A stretch of DNA of 64,000 nt, taken from JAIVGV01 sp031425275. Lineage in GTDB: Bacteria; Acidobacteriota; Blastocatellia; Pyrinomonadales; Pyrinomonadaceae. The notes below the pieces were generated by a model that was given only the letters and a program-made list of their open reading frames with translations, was not told the origin of the DNA and did not search any database. The position numbers and the translations under genes were made by a program. This document shows, piece by piece, positions 44,661 to 53,379 of this stretch. Where the stretch lies: positions 1-64,000 of the forward strand of contig JANPJA010000091.1 in NCBI GenBank assembly GCA_031425275.1, written 5' to 3'. Positions within the stretch are counted from its first letter, which is position 1. The number at the start of each line of letters is the position of its first letter.

Positions 44661-45063
44661 AATAATTGCTCGCCGGCTTAATAAAGCCAATTTAGTTGTC
44701 CTGTCAAAATGCTTGCGGTCTTCGCCTCCCATTGTAGGAGGTACTCATTGCCTAAGCGGTCACTCTAACGCGGGAGGTACTTGGTAATGATCACGCTAGT
44801 CAAGGACACTTCATTGTGACAACGAATTCGTAGATATTCATGGCGTGAACGCTGGCGTGTTGATGACGATTTAGCAATCCTGACGCTAATGCCGCCCTCA
44901 CCTCTTTTAGACTGTACATAAATATTCATCCGCCGAAATCAGCAGGACGTAAATACGCCTGACTCGTTTGGGAGGCGTGGCACCGGATGCGATTCCCGAT
45001 CTCCACGAAGGAGAAAGCGCAGCTTAACATCACGTAGATATGATTGTGCTCCAAAAGTAGGAG
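44661..45063. other. Spacer without recognisable gene
   Basis: About 400 bp of lower-GC sequence after the IS5 remnant. No frame, RNA structure or repeat can be supported here; it separates the IS from the second patatin-like fragment. Confidence 0.5.
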
Positions 45064-45415
45064 CGGCGATTTCGGGCCGGGGGCCTATTGGATGGCGACC
45101 GACACGCTCATAACCTCGTCTCGGACACGCCGCTCGCCTGCCCCGTCGAGAAACTCATTCAAGGCTCCGCCGGCGTCGCCCTGACGCACGCCGGCTAACT
45201 AGTCCTGCTGCGCCGCCTCGCCGCAAGCCCTGTTCGCGCGGAGAGCCACCTCACCGCCGAGCTAGTCCCCGGCGACATCGGCGAAGAGTCTTTTAGTAAG
45301 ACCGGCCAACCAGCACCACAAGTACATCCGCATTAACTCCCAAGCCTAGAGCAGCCCGCCCTCGTCCGCGCCCCCCTGCGCGAACACGGGGTGTAACGCG
45401 CCCCCGTTATAGACA
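45064..45415 (+). pseudogene. Degraded coding sequence, possibly the patatin C-terminus
   Basis: High-GC, codon-like sequence broken by stops and frame changes. One frame gives GAYWMATDTL, another HNLVSDTPLACPVEKLIQGS then AGVALTHAG followed by a stop. This order (YWxxxTD, then a spacer with LACPxEK) resembles the C-terminal region of bacterial patatin-like lipases (YWGIxTDI...LPCPxE...). If correct, it is the far half of the gene started at 43537. Homology is suggested by eye only. Confidence 0.35.
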
Positions 45416-45485
45416 ATGTAAGTCGAGCGGCGGCGCTCAAAAACACTTAGGGGCGGCAAAAACACTTAGGAGCGGAGGAGGCGAC

Positions 45486-45767
45486 ATGAAAAAGATTGGC
45501 GGGTTACTGGCGGCAGTCCTGTTCACCCTTGGCCTGGCAGGCTCTCCGAGCTGGGAGCACGGGAGCAAGACTAAAAGGGCGGCCTTAAACGAAAAAATCA
45601 CCAAAGAGATGCCGTGGGAGCTTAGCATCTCTTCCAAGCAGGCGAAGAAGGAGCTTTCCAAGCTCGAGGCTGCGAATAAGAGGATCAAGTCCGCAACCTT
45701 CAACGCGAAGGTCAAAGGCAAGATCAACGATCCCGAGTCCGGCAAGTGGCAGAAGTTGGAATCGTGA
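45486..45767 (+). CDS. Small exported basic protein
   Basis: 93 residues from ATG 45486 with GGAGGAGG 5-13 bases upstream. Signal peptide at 1-19 (KKIGGLLAAVLFTLGLAGSP). The mature part is Lys-rich and helical (TKEMPWELSISSKQAKKELS, KLEAANKRIKSATFNAKVKG). Directly upstream is a short tandem duplication, AAAAACACTTAGG followed by GGCGG or AGCGG, at 45438-45476. No family is recognised. It lies upstream of the sigma-factor operon but 298 bp away. Confidence 0.65.
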   Translation: MKKIGGLLAAVLFTLGLAGSPSWEHGSKTKRAALNEKITKEMPWELSISSKQAKKELSKLEAANKRIKSATFNAKVKGKINDPESGKWQKLES

Positions 45768-45898
45768 TAGAGGGGGCAACCCACATCGCGACGCTCTGTC
45801 GGACGGCACCGAAGGCCATGCTTTATCAAAGCTCTGTGGCGACTTCGCCCAACACCCCGTGCCGAATCGGTAGCCTTCCGACAAGCTCGCATGTGGCA

Positions 45899-45938
45899 GA
45901 CGAAAGTCGGGGCGCACGTCCCGGCTTTCGTCTATAAT
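45899..45938 (+). promoter_or_regulatory. TATAAT box overlapping an inverted repeat upstream of the sigma operon
   Basis: A perfect -10 hexamer TATAAT (45933-45938) begins at the right edge of a hairpin with arms AGACGAAAG and CTTTCGTCT (45899-45933, GC-rich centre). No TTGACA stands 16-18 bp before it, so recognition would depend on an activator or another sigma factor. It is 128 bp upstream of the sigma gene; the hairpin could be an operator or the terminator of the preceding gene. Confidence 0.4.
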
Positions 45939-46065
45939 TCGGGTTCGTGGGGAAGGCGGCACGTTCGGTTCACTCCCCCTGTACCGGGCCCGACGGCGAA
46001 GGGGCTTCGCCCCCGCCCACGTCGGGAGCATCCTCGACAGTCCTCGTGAAAGGAGGTGTTCGTAA

Positions 46066-46677
46066 ATGCGCGCGGCCAAGTCGGACATCGACATGGAAGA
46101 CTTGGCCCGCCGCATACGCGAACTTGACGAGGACGCCTACCGGGAGTTTTCGGATTATTTCGGCCCGCGCTTCCGGTCGATGTTCCTAAAGCGCGGGCTC
46201 CAAATGGCCGACGCGGAAGAACTCGCCGTCTCTTGCGTTACGGACATCTCGCTGAACGTCGAGCAGTATAAGACAGTCGAAGGTGGAAGCTTCGAGGCGT
46301 GGGTCTTCACCCTCGCGCGGCACGCTTACACAAACCGCTGGCGCGCCCTCAAAGAAGCCGACGCCCTCCCTGAAAACCTTCCATCTCCCACCACCGGCGA
46401 AGACGAATCCGGCCCCAACCCCGAACTCATCTCAGCCGTACAAGAGGCGCTCGCGCGACTGTCCGACACCGACCGCGCAGTCATCGAGACGAGGGACTTC
46501 GGCGGCGAACAGACTTTCGCCGAGGTGGGCGGCGAGTTAAGCGTGAAAGTCGGCACGGCGCGGCAGCGTCACCGCCGCGCCTTGAAGCGTCTGCAAAAAC
46601 TTTTAGAGCAGGATGCACGCATCATCAGACACTTGGACAGGAGGGGCGTCACACGCGCCGAGAAGTCGCATGGCTAA
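46066..46677 (+). CDS. ECF-type RNA polymerase sigma factor
   Basis: 203 residues from ATG 46066 with a strong AGGAGGTG ribosome site 7-14 bases upstream. Sigma-2 region: AYREFSDYFGPRFRSMFLKR, DAEELAVSCVTDISLNVEQY and SFEAWVFTLARHAYTNRWRA; linker; sigma-4: EALARLSDTDRAVIETRDFG, FAEVGGELSVKVGTARQRHR with the helix-turn-helix. It directs RNA polymerase to a specific regulon. As first gene of a tight operon it may autoregulate that operon. No zinc-type anti-sigma gene is adjacent. Confidence 0.92.
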   Translation: MRAAKSDIDMEDLARRIRELDEDAYREFSDYFGPRFRSMFLKRGLQMADAEELAVSCVTDISLNVEQYKTVEGGSFEAWVFTLARHAYTNRWRALKEADALPENLPSPTTGEDESGPNPELISAVQEALARLSDTDRAVIETRDFGGEQTFAEVGGELSVKVGTARQRHRRALKRLQKLLEQDARIIRHLDRRGVTRAEKSHG

Positions 46678-47233
46678 ATGGGATGAAGAGGAAAACGCGG
46701 ACGAATTTACCCCCGAGCCATGGCTCGCCGAGGTGTTGAGCGCGGCGGCCCCGGTGCCCGCGCCCGACGAGGCTTTCCGCGGCCGCTGCCGGGCGGCCGG
46801 CGCGGCGGCGCTGACCGTGGCGACACTCAGGAAGGAGCGCCAGCGGGTGGGCTTCGTCCCGCTCCCGCTGGCGGAGTACATCCACGGGCTCGTCAAGCTG
46901 GCCGAGACGCCGCTCGCGCCCGTCTTCGCGTGGCTGGGCGTGACGGATTTGGCCTCGACGGAGCGGCGGTCGGTGCGCGCGGCCGCGCGCTTGGCGCGCG
47001 AGGTCGGCATGAGCGCACGCGAGGCGCTGGCGCACCTGCGCATCGGGTTCGCCGCGCAGGCCGGCTCCGCCCCCGTCTCGCTGCTGGTCGCGCGCCACCG
47101 TTCGGCGGGGCGGTGGCGCGCGCCGCTGGAGGAGTACGAGGACGCTCTCGAAGAGATCGAGGGCGGCTACGACCTCGACAGCCTTCGCAAGCTGCGCGAC
47201 CTGAGGTCCGAGGTCGGCGCGGCTTACAAGTAA
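46670..47233 (+). CDS. Unknown protein encoded overlapping the sigma gene
   Basis: 187 residues from ATG 46670, which overlaps the sigma stop codon by 8 bp (ATGGCTAA), so translation is coupled. Acidic N-terminus (AKWDEEENADEFTPEPWLAE), then a helical domain with ATLRKERQRVGFVPLPLAEY, LARLAREVGMSAREALAHLR and YEDALEEIEGGYDLDSLRKL. There is no CxxC/zinc anti-sigma motif and no membrane helix. By position it could be an anti-sigma factor or a partner of the ATPases, but no family is recognised. Confidence 0.75.
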   Translation: MAKWDEEENADEFTPEPWLAEVLSAAAPVPAPDEAFRGRCRAAGAAALTVATLRKERQRVGFVPLPLAEYIHGLVKLAETPLAPVFAWLGVTDLASTERRSVRAAARLAREVGMSAREALAHLRIGFAAQAGSAPVSLLVARHRSAGRWRAPLEEYEDALEEIEGGYDLDSLRKLRDLRSEVGAAYK

Positions 47234-47276
47234 GTGGCGCGGCCGAGCCGCCGCGCGGCGGCGTTGGAGGGGGCCC

Positions 47277-48830
47277 GTGAATCCTGAGAAGACCAAGCCG
47301 CAGGACGTGAGCACGAGCGCCCTCATCGGCAAGCTACAAGAGGGTTGGACGGCGGCGCACAGCGGCTGGGCTCAGGAGCTCGCGCAACGGTGGGCGGCGA
47401 AGCTAGAAGTGCAGATCGAGACCCAAGAGGTCGGCGAAAACATCTGCCAGTTCGCCGTGCGCATGAACAACCTCCGCCTCCGAGGCATGGGCAACGTCCC
47501 GTGCCTGATGCTGACGGGCGGGCGGAAGGAGTTGCAACCCGCGCAGGATTTCTGGCGGCAGGCGTCGCTGCCGCGCCTCCTGCCCTTCGTCTTCGCGCTG
47601 AGCGAGACGGCCGAGGAGATTGCGCGCGAGGTCTTCCCCGCCGGCCGCTGCCTGCTGCTGACGCGCGCCGACCTCACGGAGCTACTGAGCGCGAAGGAGC
47701 CGCAGACGCGCCTGAAAGAGCTGCTCTGGCAGCAGGTACCGCGCCGCCGCCTCGACGCATACAACCTGCTCGTGCCTGCCGAGGGCGCCATGTTCTTCGG
47801 GCGCCACAGTGAGATCGACAGGCTCCAGCATGAGGACGCGACCAGCTTCGCCGTCGCCGGGCCGGGGCGCATCGGGAAGACCTCGCTGCTGACGCGATAC
47901 TGGGACAACGCGCTCCTGACGCGCGACGGACGGGCGAGAAACCGATTCCGGATCAGCTTTTTCGATTGCGCCCCCGGCCCCGCCAATTCGATCTCACGCT
48001 TCCTGGCGATGCACATCGCAAGCTCCAAGCGCAGTGCCGAAATGAGGGACGACGAACTGCTGAACTTCCTCAAGCATCAGCATAACGCCCTCGGCGGCCC
48101 GCTGGACTTGCTGCTCGACGAGGTAGACCTCGTCTGTGAGAGCAAGGCGTTCAAGCAGCTCGGCGCGGCGGCGCGTTCGGGCCTTTGCCGTCTGATGCTC
48201 TTCGGGAAGGGCGTGCTGCTGAAGGCCGTCCTCAGCGAGAGTACACTCCTCGGCTGTCGGCTTGAGCTGCTTCATCTCGGGCCGCTCGACCCCAAGGCAG
48301 CGAAGGGGCTGATACTGCTGCCGCTGCGCGACCTCGGCTTCCGCCTCGCCGAGCCGGAAGAGTTCCTCGACCGCGTGCTGAGCCTGACGGGCTGCCTCCC
48401 ATACCTGCTTCAGTTCTACGGGCAGAAGTTGGCGCAGCTCGCCATTGAGGAGCAGGTTGACACCATCTCGCTGCAACACGTCGAGACGCTCCACGCCGAC
48501 TTCGTGACCGCACAGTATTTCGTCAAGCCTCTGAACGACTTGAAGGACGCCGAGGCGCGGCTTGTAGGGCTCAGCCTCCTGAAGGAGTACCGGCGCGAGT
48601 ACTCGATCCCCCTCGTGCAGGAAATCTTGGAGCGGAACGGGATCAGCATCGACCACATGCGCGCGACCGAAATCTGCAACGACCTTGTCATCAACAACGT
48701 GCTCGCATGGCAGTGGCCGAGCGCTTACCGCATCGCCAACGAGGGACTCTACCTCTATGCGCGCGACATGGGCTACCTGACAAACGCGCTCGAAGACGCG
48801 AAGCGCCAAGTGAAGCCGACCCCGTCGTGA
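47277..48830 (+). CDS. STAND-type NTPase with N-terminal nuclease-like or sensor domain
   Basis: 517 residues, GTG start at 47277 with GGAGGGGG upstream. Residues about 20-165 form an alpha/beta domain (NICQFAVRMNNLRLRGMGNV, VFPAGRCLLLTRADLTELLS) similar in layout to REase-like domains found before STAND ATPases. Then MFFGRHSEIDRL, Walker A AGPGRIGKTSLL (about 193-204), Walker B LDLLLDEVDLV (about 276-286), a sensor region GCRLELLHLGPLDPKAAKGL and LTGCLPYLLQFYGQKLAQLA, and a winged-helix-like end. STAND NTPases act as signal-triggered oligomerising switches, often in immunity (family knowledge). Confidence 0.8.
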   Translation: MNPEKTKPQDVSTSALIGKLQEGWTAAHSGWAQELAQRWAAKLEVQIETQEVGENICQFAVRMNNLRLRGMGNVPCLMLTGGRKELQPAQDFWRQASLPRLLPFVFALSETAEEIAREVFPAGRCLLLTRADLTELLSAKEPQTRLKELLWQQVPRRRLDAYNLLVPAEGAMFFGRHSEIDRLQHEDATSFAVAGPGRIGKTSLLTRYWDNALLTRDGRARNRFRISFFDCAPGPANSISRFLAMHIASSKRSAEMRDDELLNFLKHQHNALGGPLDLLLDEVDLVCESKAFKQLGAAARSGLCRLMLFGKGVLLKAVLSESTLLGCRLELLHLGPLDPKAAKGLILLPLRDLGFRLAEPEEFLDRVLSLTGCLPYLLQFYGQKLAQLAIEEQVDTISLQHVETLHADFVTAQYFVKPLNDLKDAEARLVGLSLLKEYRREYSIPLVQEILERNGISIDHMRATEICNDLVINNVLAWQWPSAYRIANEGLYLYARDMGYLTNALEDAKRQVKPTPS

Positions 48831-48860
48831 GGGGCGCGGCGGCCTCGGGGGGCCTGTAAC

Positions 48861-51800
48861 ATGGAGCCGTTATCATACGAGCAGGTTAGCAGTAAGCTGC
48901 TGACGGATTTGGAGGAGGCGCTCCTGATCGGCCGCAGCCTCGTCCTGCTCGGCCCTCGCTACGTGGGCAAGCGTCACGTCCTCAAACACCTTGAGGGGGT
49001 GGTCAAGGATAACAACGAGACGACCCTCCGCCTCAGGTTCCTCGCCGAGACCGCCATCAGCTCCGAGGAGGAAGTTCGCGGGCTGATAGAGGAGGCCATC
49101 AGCGAGCAGGCACTCGGCGGCGGCGGGGACTGGCCGCCCGCCGGCCTGTCGGGGCACAAGATATTCGCCCCGCTCGACGCGCTGAACGACTCGGCGCGCC
49201 ACGGCCGCGGGATATATCTCTTCGCCTCGAACATCGACAACCTTGCCCACCACGTCGCACGCCGTTTCCTTGAGGGCTTGAGCAGGCGCGTCATCGGGGG
49301 GCGGTTGACCGCCGTCCTGAGCGGCGAGCAAGACCTGCACAACCTGATGCGCTCCCCCAAGGGCGACGGCGACTTCGCACACAAGTACGTCCTCCAGGGC
49401 TGCGACCGGGAAGTGTTCGAGCGCCACATGACGCAGTACGTGCGCGAGACCAACCTCCAGTTCAAGTCCCCGAAGCACGCCGTCGAGAGGCTGTACAAGC
49501 TGACCGGCGGCAACCTCTACGCGATGCGGATAGTGCTCTGGGGGCTGATGGAGGCGCGCGTGCGCGGCAACGACGAGAAGGTGAGCGTGGCGGAGATTCC
49601 GCAGTCGCTCAGCCTGATAGGCGTCCCGAACATCTACGGCGCGCACGTCTTCCGCCACGGCACACAGCTCATCGCCTGCGACCCCGACTCCTGGGGCGAC
49701 CTCGAAACGCTCATAAGGAGGGGGCGCGTCAAGGCCGACGCCAGCAAGGGCGCGCCGAGTACGCTTGAGATGGCCGGGGTCGCGGTTCTGGATACGAGCA
49801 AGGCGCAACTCAAATTCGCCTCGCCGCTCCAGCAGGACTTCGTTAAGAACTATTACGACGCGCGCCGGCTCGGCGACCTCTACGCGGGCGAGGGCCAATG
49901 GAAGGTGGCCTTCGAGCGGTACGCGAGTCTCCCGCCCTCCGCGTGCGTCAGGCCGACCGGAATCGAAGACCTCTCGCAGATCGAGGGCGCGGTCAGGTCG
50001 CTCTGCTCCTCGCTCTACGTGGAGGCGGCGCGCTCCACGGAGCCGGGCGGCAACCTCGCGGCCATCGAGGAGCAATTCACCAAGGGCAGCCGGTACCTGC
50101 TCGGATTCAGCGAAGTCTCCTTCTGGCAGCGCGCCTCCTCGCGCGGCGACGAGGGCTGGCAGCTAATGCCGGCGCAGGACGGCAAGCCGGATAAGAAGGC
50201 GCCGCCGGCGCAGGACGGCAAGCCGGCGAACAAGACGAGGAAGCTCATCGCGAGCCTGCTCCCCGAGGTGTGCCCGGCGGCGGCCGGACATTACGACCTC
50301 TCGCCTAAGCACGAGGGCCACAGGCAGTACGCCATCGTGTGGGTCATGGACCTGCCGGGCGACGAGCGGCAGGTCGCCGTCGTGCTGAGCGATCTGGCGG
50401 AGCTGGCCGAAATCTCCCGCGAGCGCAGAGCCTTGGGCCGGATGCTGCTCGAACACCTTGCGCGGGCCTACGTCCACGCCGAGGAGATCAACCACGTCAA
50501 GAAGCACCTTAGGTGGCGGGAGATGCAGGTCAGCATCATGAACTCCATCTTCGGCCTGCTCGGGAGAAAGCTCCTCGACGCCAACCGCATCCTCGAAATG
50601 GCGGCCCTCGGCTTGGTTCGGATAGGCTACCGGCGGGTCATCTTCTGTCTCGTTAATCCTGAAGAGGGGTGGATTGAGGGCGTCGTGGAGAAGAGCGTGA
50701 AGGGACTGCTGCCGCTTAAGAAGCACATCAACGTGCGTCTCAACGACGAGAATAACCTCCAGGCCCAGGTCGTCCGCACAGGCGAGGCGGTGAGCGTCCC
50801 GAACGCGGGCAAGAGACCCGGCGCGAACGCTTACTTAGTCAAGATATGCAAGGTCAAAGCTTACGCCCTGATACCCATCGTAGAGCCGGGCGGCCAAGTC
50901 ATCGGCACCATCCACGTCGAGCGCAAGGACGAATCCGTCCCCACCAATGACGAGATGTCCGACCTCAGATTCTTCGGCAGACAACTCGCCGTCGCCATGG
51001 GCCAGGCCGAGCGTGTGAACCAACTTGAGAAGATGCTCGATAAGATTCCCGAGCCGATGGTCATCGTTGACCGCGCCGGGTACCGGAGCTACGTCAACCG
51101 GCCCGCCGCCACCCTGTTCGACGTTAATGCCGGCTGGGAGCGTGATAAAGTCCGGCGCACCCTCGCCGAGGAACTGGGCAGCGTCCCCGGCAACGTCGCC
51201 GAACTCCTCGAGGAATCTCTGCGCAAACGCCACCGGCTCTCGTCGCATTACACGGGCATCGGCAACGACCCCGAATACCGCGGTGCCGTGCTCGCGGACT
51301 TCATCGAGGACTGGCGCGGCCACATCTCCGGCGGCTTCCTGCGAATACAGGACTTCAACTACCTCCGCCGCGTGTTCGACGCGGCGAAGCTCGTCGGCGC
51401 GTCGAACGACATCCGGTCGGGCTTCCACAACATGCTGGAGGCGACCAAGCGTCTCGGGCATCGCTGGGGGCGGCTCTACAAGACGGACGACTACGACGCG
51501 CCGCAGCGCCTCATCAGCTACCTCTCCTACGGCTACGAGAATGCGCAACTGGAGCGCGAGTTCAACGAGGGGGAGGTCATCCTCGCGGATCGCGCCCGCG
51601 AGAATCACATCGACTGGCGCTCCATCGACCGCCGTCAGCCGGTCGTCTTCTGCTGGTGGGGCACGAAGCCCGAGGAGGTTTACTTCACCCCCTACGGCCT
51701 GAAGGCCATCAACGCGCCCGCGCCCGACCAGCCGCCCCAGATTCGTAAAAAGCGTGGCGACCTCTGGATAGACTTCCCCCTCGTTACGCCCGACAAGGAG

Positions 51801-52679
51801 TTCGGCAAAATCTGCCTGCAGTGCGACAAGAACCTGCGCCCCGAGGAGTTCGAGATGCTGAAGATACTCTCGGAGGTGGCGACAGACCTCTTCCAGGCCT
51901 TCCTCTTGAGTGAGAACAGCAGCATCGAGCGCGAGAAGAACGCCATGACGGCGGGTGCCGGGAAGACCGTCGCCACCATCGCGCACAACCTCATCACGCG
52001 CTTCGCGGGACTCTCGCCCATCGGCGGACGCTACCGGCTACTCGAAGAGAAGTACGAGGAGCTCAAGCCCATTAACAATGACTTCTTCCTGGGCCTCGAC
52101 GAGGCGATGAAGACGGCCGAGCACGCCAAGAATCTGCTCGGCGTCATCAGGCCGGTGAAGACGAAATTCGACCTTGTCGCGTACCTGCGGCGCACCCTCC
52201 CGCCGTCGATGCCCGCGGGGAAGCTGCGGGTCACTGCCGACTGCGACGAGTTGGAGGTGGTCGCCGACAGCCGGCTACTCGGCATGGCGCTCCGCGAGAT
52301 GATTCAGAACTCGAAGGACGCCCTGCCGGACGAGGACGAGTTGGAGGTCACGGTAACCGTCGAGTCACGTTTCCCGGAGACGGACATGCCGGACGGCGAG
52401 TGGGTGCGCATTATGGTCAAGGACAACGGGCCGGGCATCGTGCCCGAAATCAGAGAACGCATATTCGGCGAGTTCTTCACCCACCGCCCCAGCCGCGAAC
52501 CCGGCACCGGCATCGGCCTAGATTTCGTGCGCCGCGTCGTCGAGGCGCACGGCGGCACGTACGCCGTCAACCCGCTCTGCGAGAGCGGTGCCGATATCAT
52601 CATGGGAATCAGGCGACGCCCCGAGGCGGACGCGCAAGAGAGAGAGGAGACAAATTATGTTTCGCATACTGATAGTTGA
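48861..52679 (+). CDS. Giant hybrid protein: AAA/STAND-like module, GAF domains and histidine kinase
   Basis: 1272 residues from ATG 48861. Residues 1-330 resemble an AAA/STAND module related to the preceding gene, with a degenerate P-loop (LLGPRYVGKRHVL, Arg in place of Ser/Thr) and no clear Walker B; GAHVFRHGTQL and LYKLTGGNLYAMRIVLWGLM follow. A GAF domain lies at about 555-715, a PAS-like stretch at 720-765 (LDKIPEPMVIVDRAGYRSYV), a second GAF at 860-1025. The kinase core has TIAHNLITRFAGL (His near 1042), N box EMIQNSKDALPD, G1 KDNGPGIV, F FGEFFTHRPS and G2 GTGIGLDFVRRV. No membrane helix: a cytoplasmic sensor. The last 23 bp overlap the receiver gene. Confidence 0.85.
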   Translation: MEPLSYEQVSSKLLTDLEEALLIGRSLVLLGPRYVGKRHVLKHLEGVVKDNNETTLRLRFLAETAISSEEEVRGLIEEAISEQALGGGGDWPPAGLSGHKIFAPLDALNDSARHGRGIYLFASNIDNLAHHVARRFLEGLSRRVIGGRLTAVLSGEQDLHNLMRSPKGDGDFAHKYVLQGCDREVFERHMTQYVRETNLQFKSPKHAVERLYKLTGGNLYAMRIVLWGLMEARVRGNDEKVSVAEIPQSLSLIGVPNIYGAHVFRHGTQLIACDPDSWGDLETLIRRGRVKADASKGAPSTLEMAGVAVLDTSKAQLKFASPLQQDFVKNYYDARRLGDLYAGEGQWKVAFERYASLPPSACVRPTGIEDLSQIEGAVRSLCSSLYVEAARSTEPGGNLAAIEEQFTKGSRYLLGFSEVSFWQRASSRGDEGWQLMPAQDGKPDKKAPPAQDGKPANKTRKLIASLLPEVCPAAAGHYDLSPKHEGHRQYAIVWVMDLPGDERQVAVVLSDLAELAEISRERRALGRMLLEHLARAYVHAEEINHVKKHLRWREMQVSIMNSIFGLLGRKLLDANRILEMAALGLVRIGYRRVIFCLVNPEEGWIEGVVEKSVKGLLPLKKHINVRLNDENNLQAQVVRTGEAVSVPNAGKRPGANAYLVKICKVKAYALIPIVEPGGQVIGTIHVERKDESVPTNDEMSDLRFFGRQLAVAMGQAERVNQLEKMLDKIPEPMVIVDRAGYRSYVNRPAATLFDVNAGWERDKVRRTLAEELGSVPGNVAELLEESLRKRHRLSSHYTGIGNDPEYRGAVLADFIEDWRGHISGGFLRIQDFNYLRRVFDAAKLVGASNDIRSGFHNMLEATKRLGHRWGRLYKTDDYDAPQRLISYLSYGYENAQLEREFNEGEVILADRARENHIDWRSIDRRQPVVFCWWGTKPEEVYFTPYGLKAINAPAPDQPPQIRKKRGDLWIDFPLVTPDKEFGKICLQCDKNLRPEEFEMLKILSEVATDLFQAFLLSENSSIEREKNAMTAGAGKTVATIAHNLITRFAGLSPIGGRYRLLEEKYEELKPINNDFFLGLDEAMKTAEHAKNLLGVIRPVKTKFDLVAYLRRTLPPSMPAGKLRVTADCDELEVVADSRLLGMALREMIQNSKDALPDEDELEVTVTVESRFPETDMPDGEWVRIMVKDNGPGIVPEIRERIFGEFFTHRPSREPGTGIGLDFVRRVVEAHGGTYAVNPLCESGADIIMGIRRRPEADAQEREETNYVSHTDS

Positions 52680-53370
52680 GGACATGAAGAACACGCTAAA
52701 GCAACTGACGATCCTCATCGCTGCGGCGCTCCAGGAGCCCGACGGCGGACAGGGCGTCGTGATTCACAAGGCCGAGGCGGTCGAGGATGCCAGACGGCTC
52801 ATCCTCTCGGCCGCCGAGGGCAACCGGCCTTACCACGCCGTCATTCTGGACTTCATGCTGCCCAAGCAGGTCGGCTTCAACCCCGAGATCTCCAGCCCGG
52901 ACGAGTCGCTGTGCCTGCTCATACGGCACAAGCTGCGCCACACGCTGGTCGCGCACATCACGGCCTACAGCGATGACGAGGCGGTGAGCGAGCACCTGCG
53001 CGTCGTGCATCAGGAGAAGGTCAACCCGCGCGCGCTGTTCTTCTCGAAGGCGGTCGGCGAGTACGCGCCCCACCTCGTCACGGAGCTGAGTGCGTTCCTA
53101 TACGGGACGAGGATCGAGGAGCAGATCGCGCTTGTCTTCGGCGCGCCGCGCGAGCTGGCCTTCGCCGCCAAGAGGCGCGCCCCCGAGAGGGAGCGCGGCC
53201 GCTCCGAGAGGAGTCTGACCCACGACATCGCCGCCCTGCGCCGCGACATCGTGGCCCACTGGCACCACCTCGACGAGCGACTCCACGACCTTATCCGCGA
53301 GTACTTCCGCGTGGACGACGCTAGTCGCCCCGTGCGCATCAGCCTGCGGCAGCCCACGGCGGGTTCATAA
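52657..53370 (+). CDS. Response-regulator receiver protein without DNA-binding domain
   Basis: 237 residues from ATG 52657, starting inside the 3' end of the kinase gene. Receiver landmarks: FRILIVEDM (acid pair), YHAVILDFMLPKQVGF (phospho-Asp), AHITAYSDDE and ALFFSKAVGEY (Lys). The domain is enlarged by an insert between the phospho-Asp and the Thr/Ser strand (NPEISSPDESLCLLIRHKLR). After residue 160 comes a basic linker (AAKRRAPERERGRSERSLTH) and a helical end (LRRDIVAHWHHLDERLHDLI), no HTH. So its output is probably a protein contact. Confidence 0.82.
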   Translation: MFRILIVEDMKNTLKQLTILIAAALQEPDGGQGVVIHKAEAVEDARRLILSAAEGNRPYHAVILDFMLPKQVGFNPEISSPDESLCLLIRHKLRHTLVAHITAYSDDEAVSEHLRVVHQEKVNPRALFFSKAVGEYAPHLVTELSAFLYGTRIEEQIALVFGAPRELAFAAKRRAPERERGRSERSLTHDIAALRRDIVAHWHHLDERLHDLIREYFRVDDASRPVRISLRQPTAGS

Positions 53371-53379
53371 GAGGAGAGT

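Noticed and set aside
45064..45415. LysR-type regulator remnant, suggested by a stretch reading AGVALTHAG
   Set aside because: No helix-turn-helix residues precede it; the YWxxxTD and LACPxEK pieces fit a patatin C-terminus better, though still weakly.
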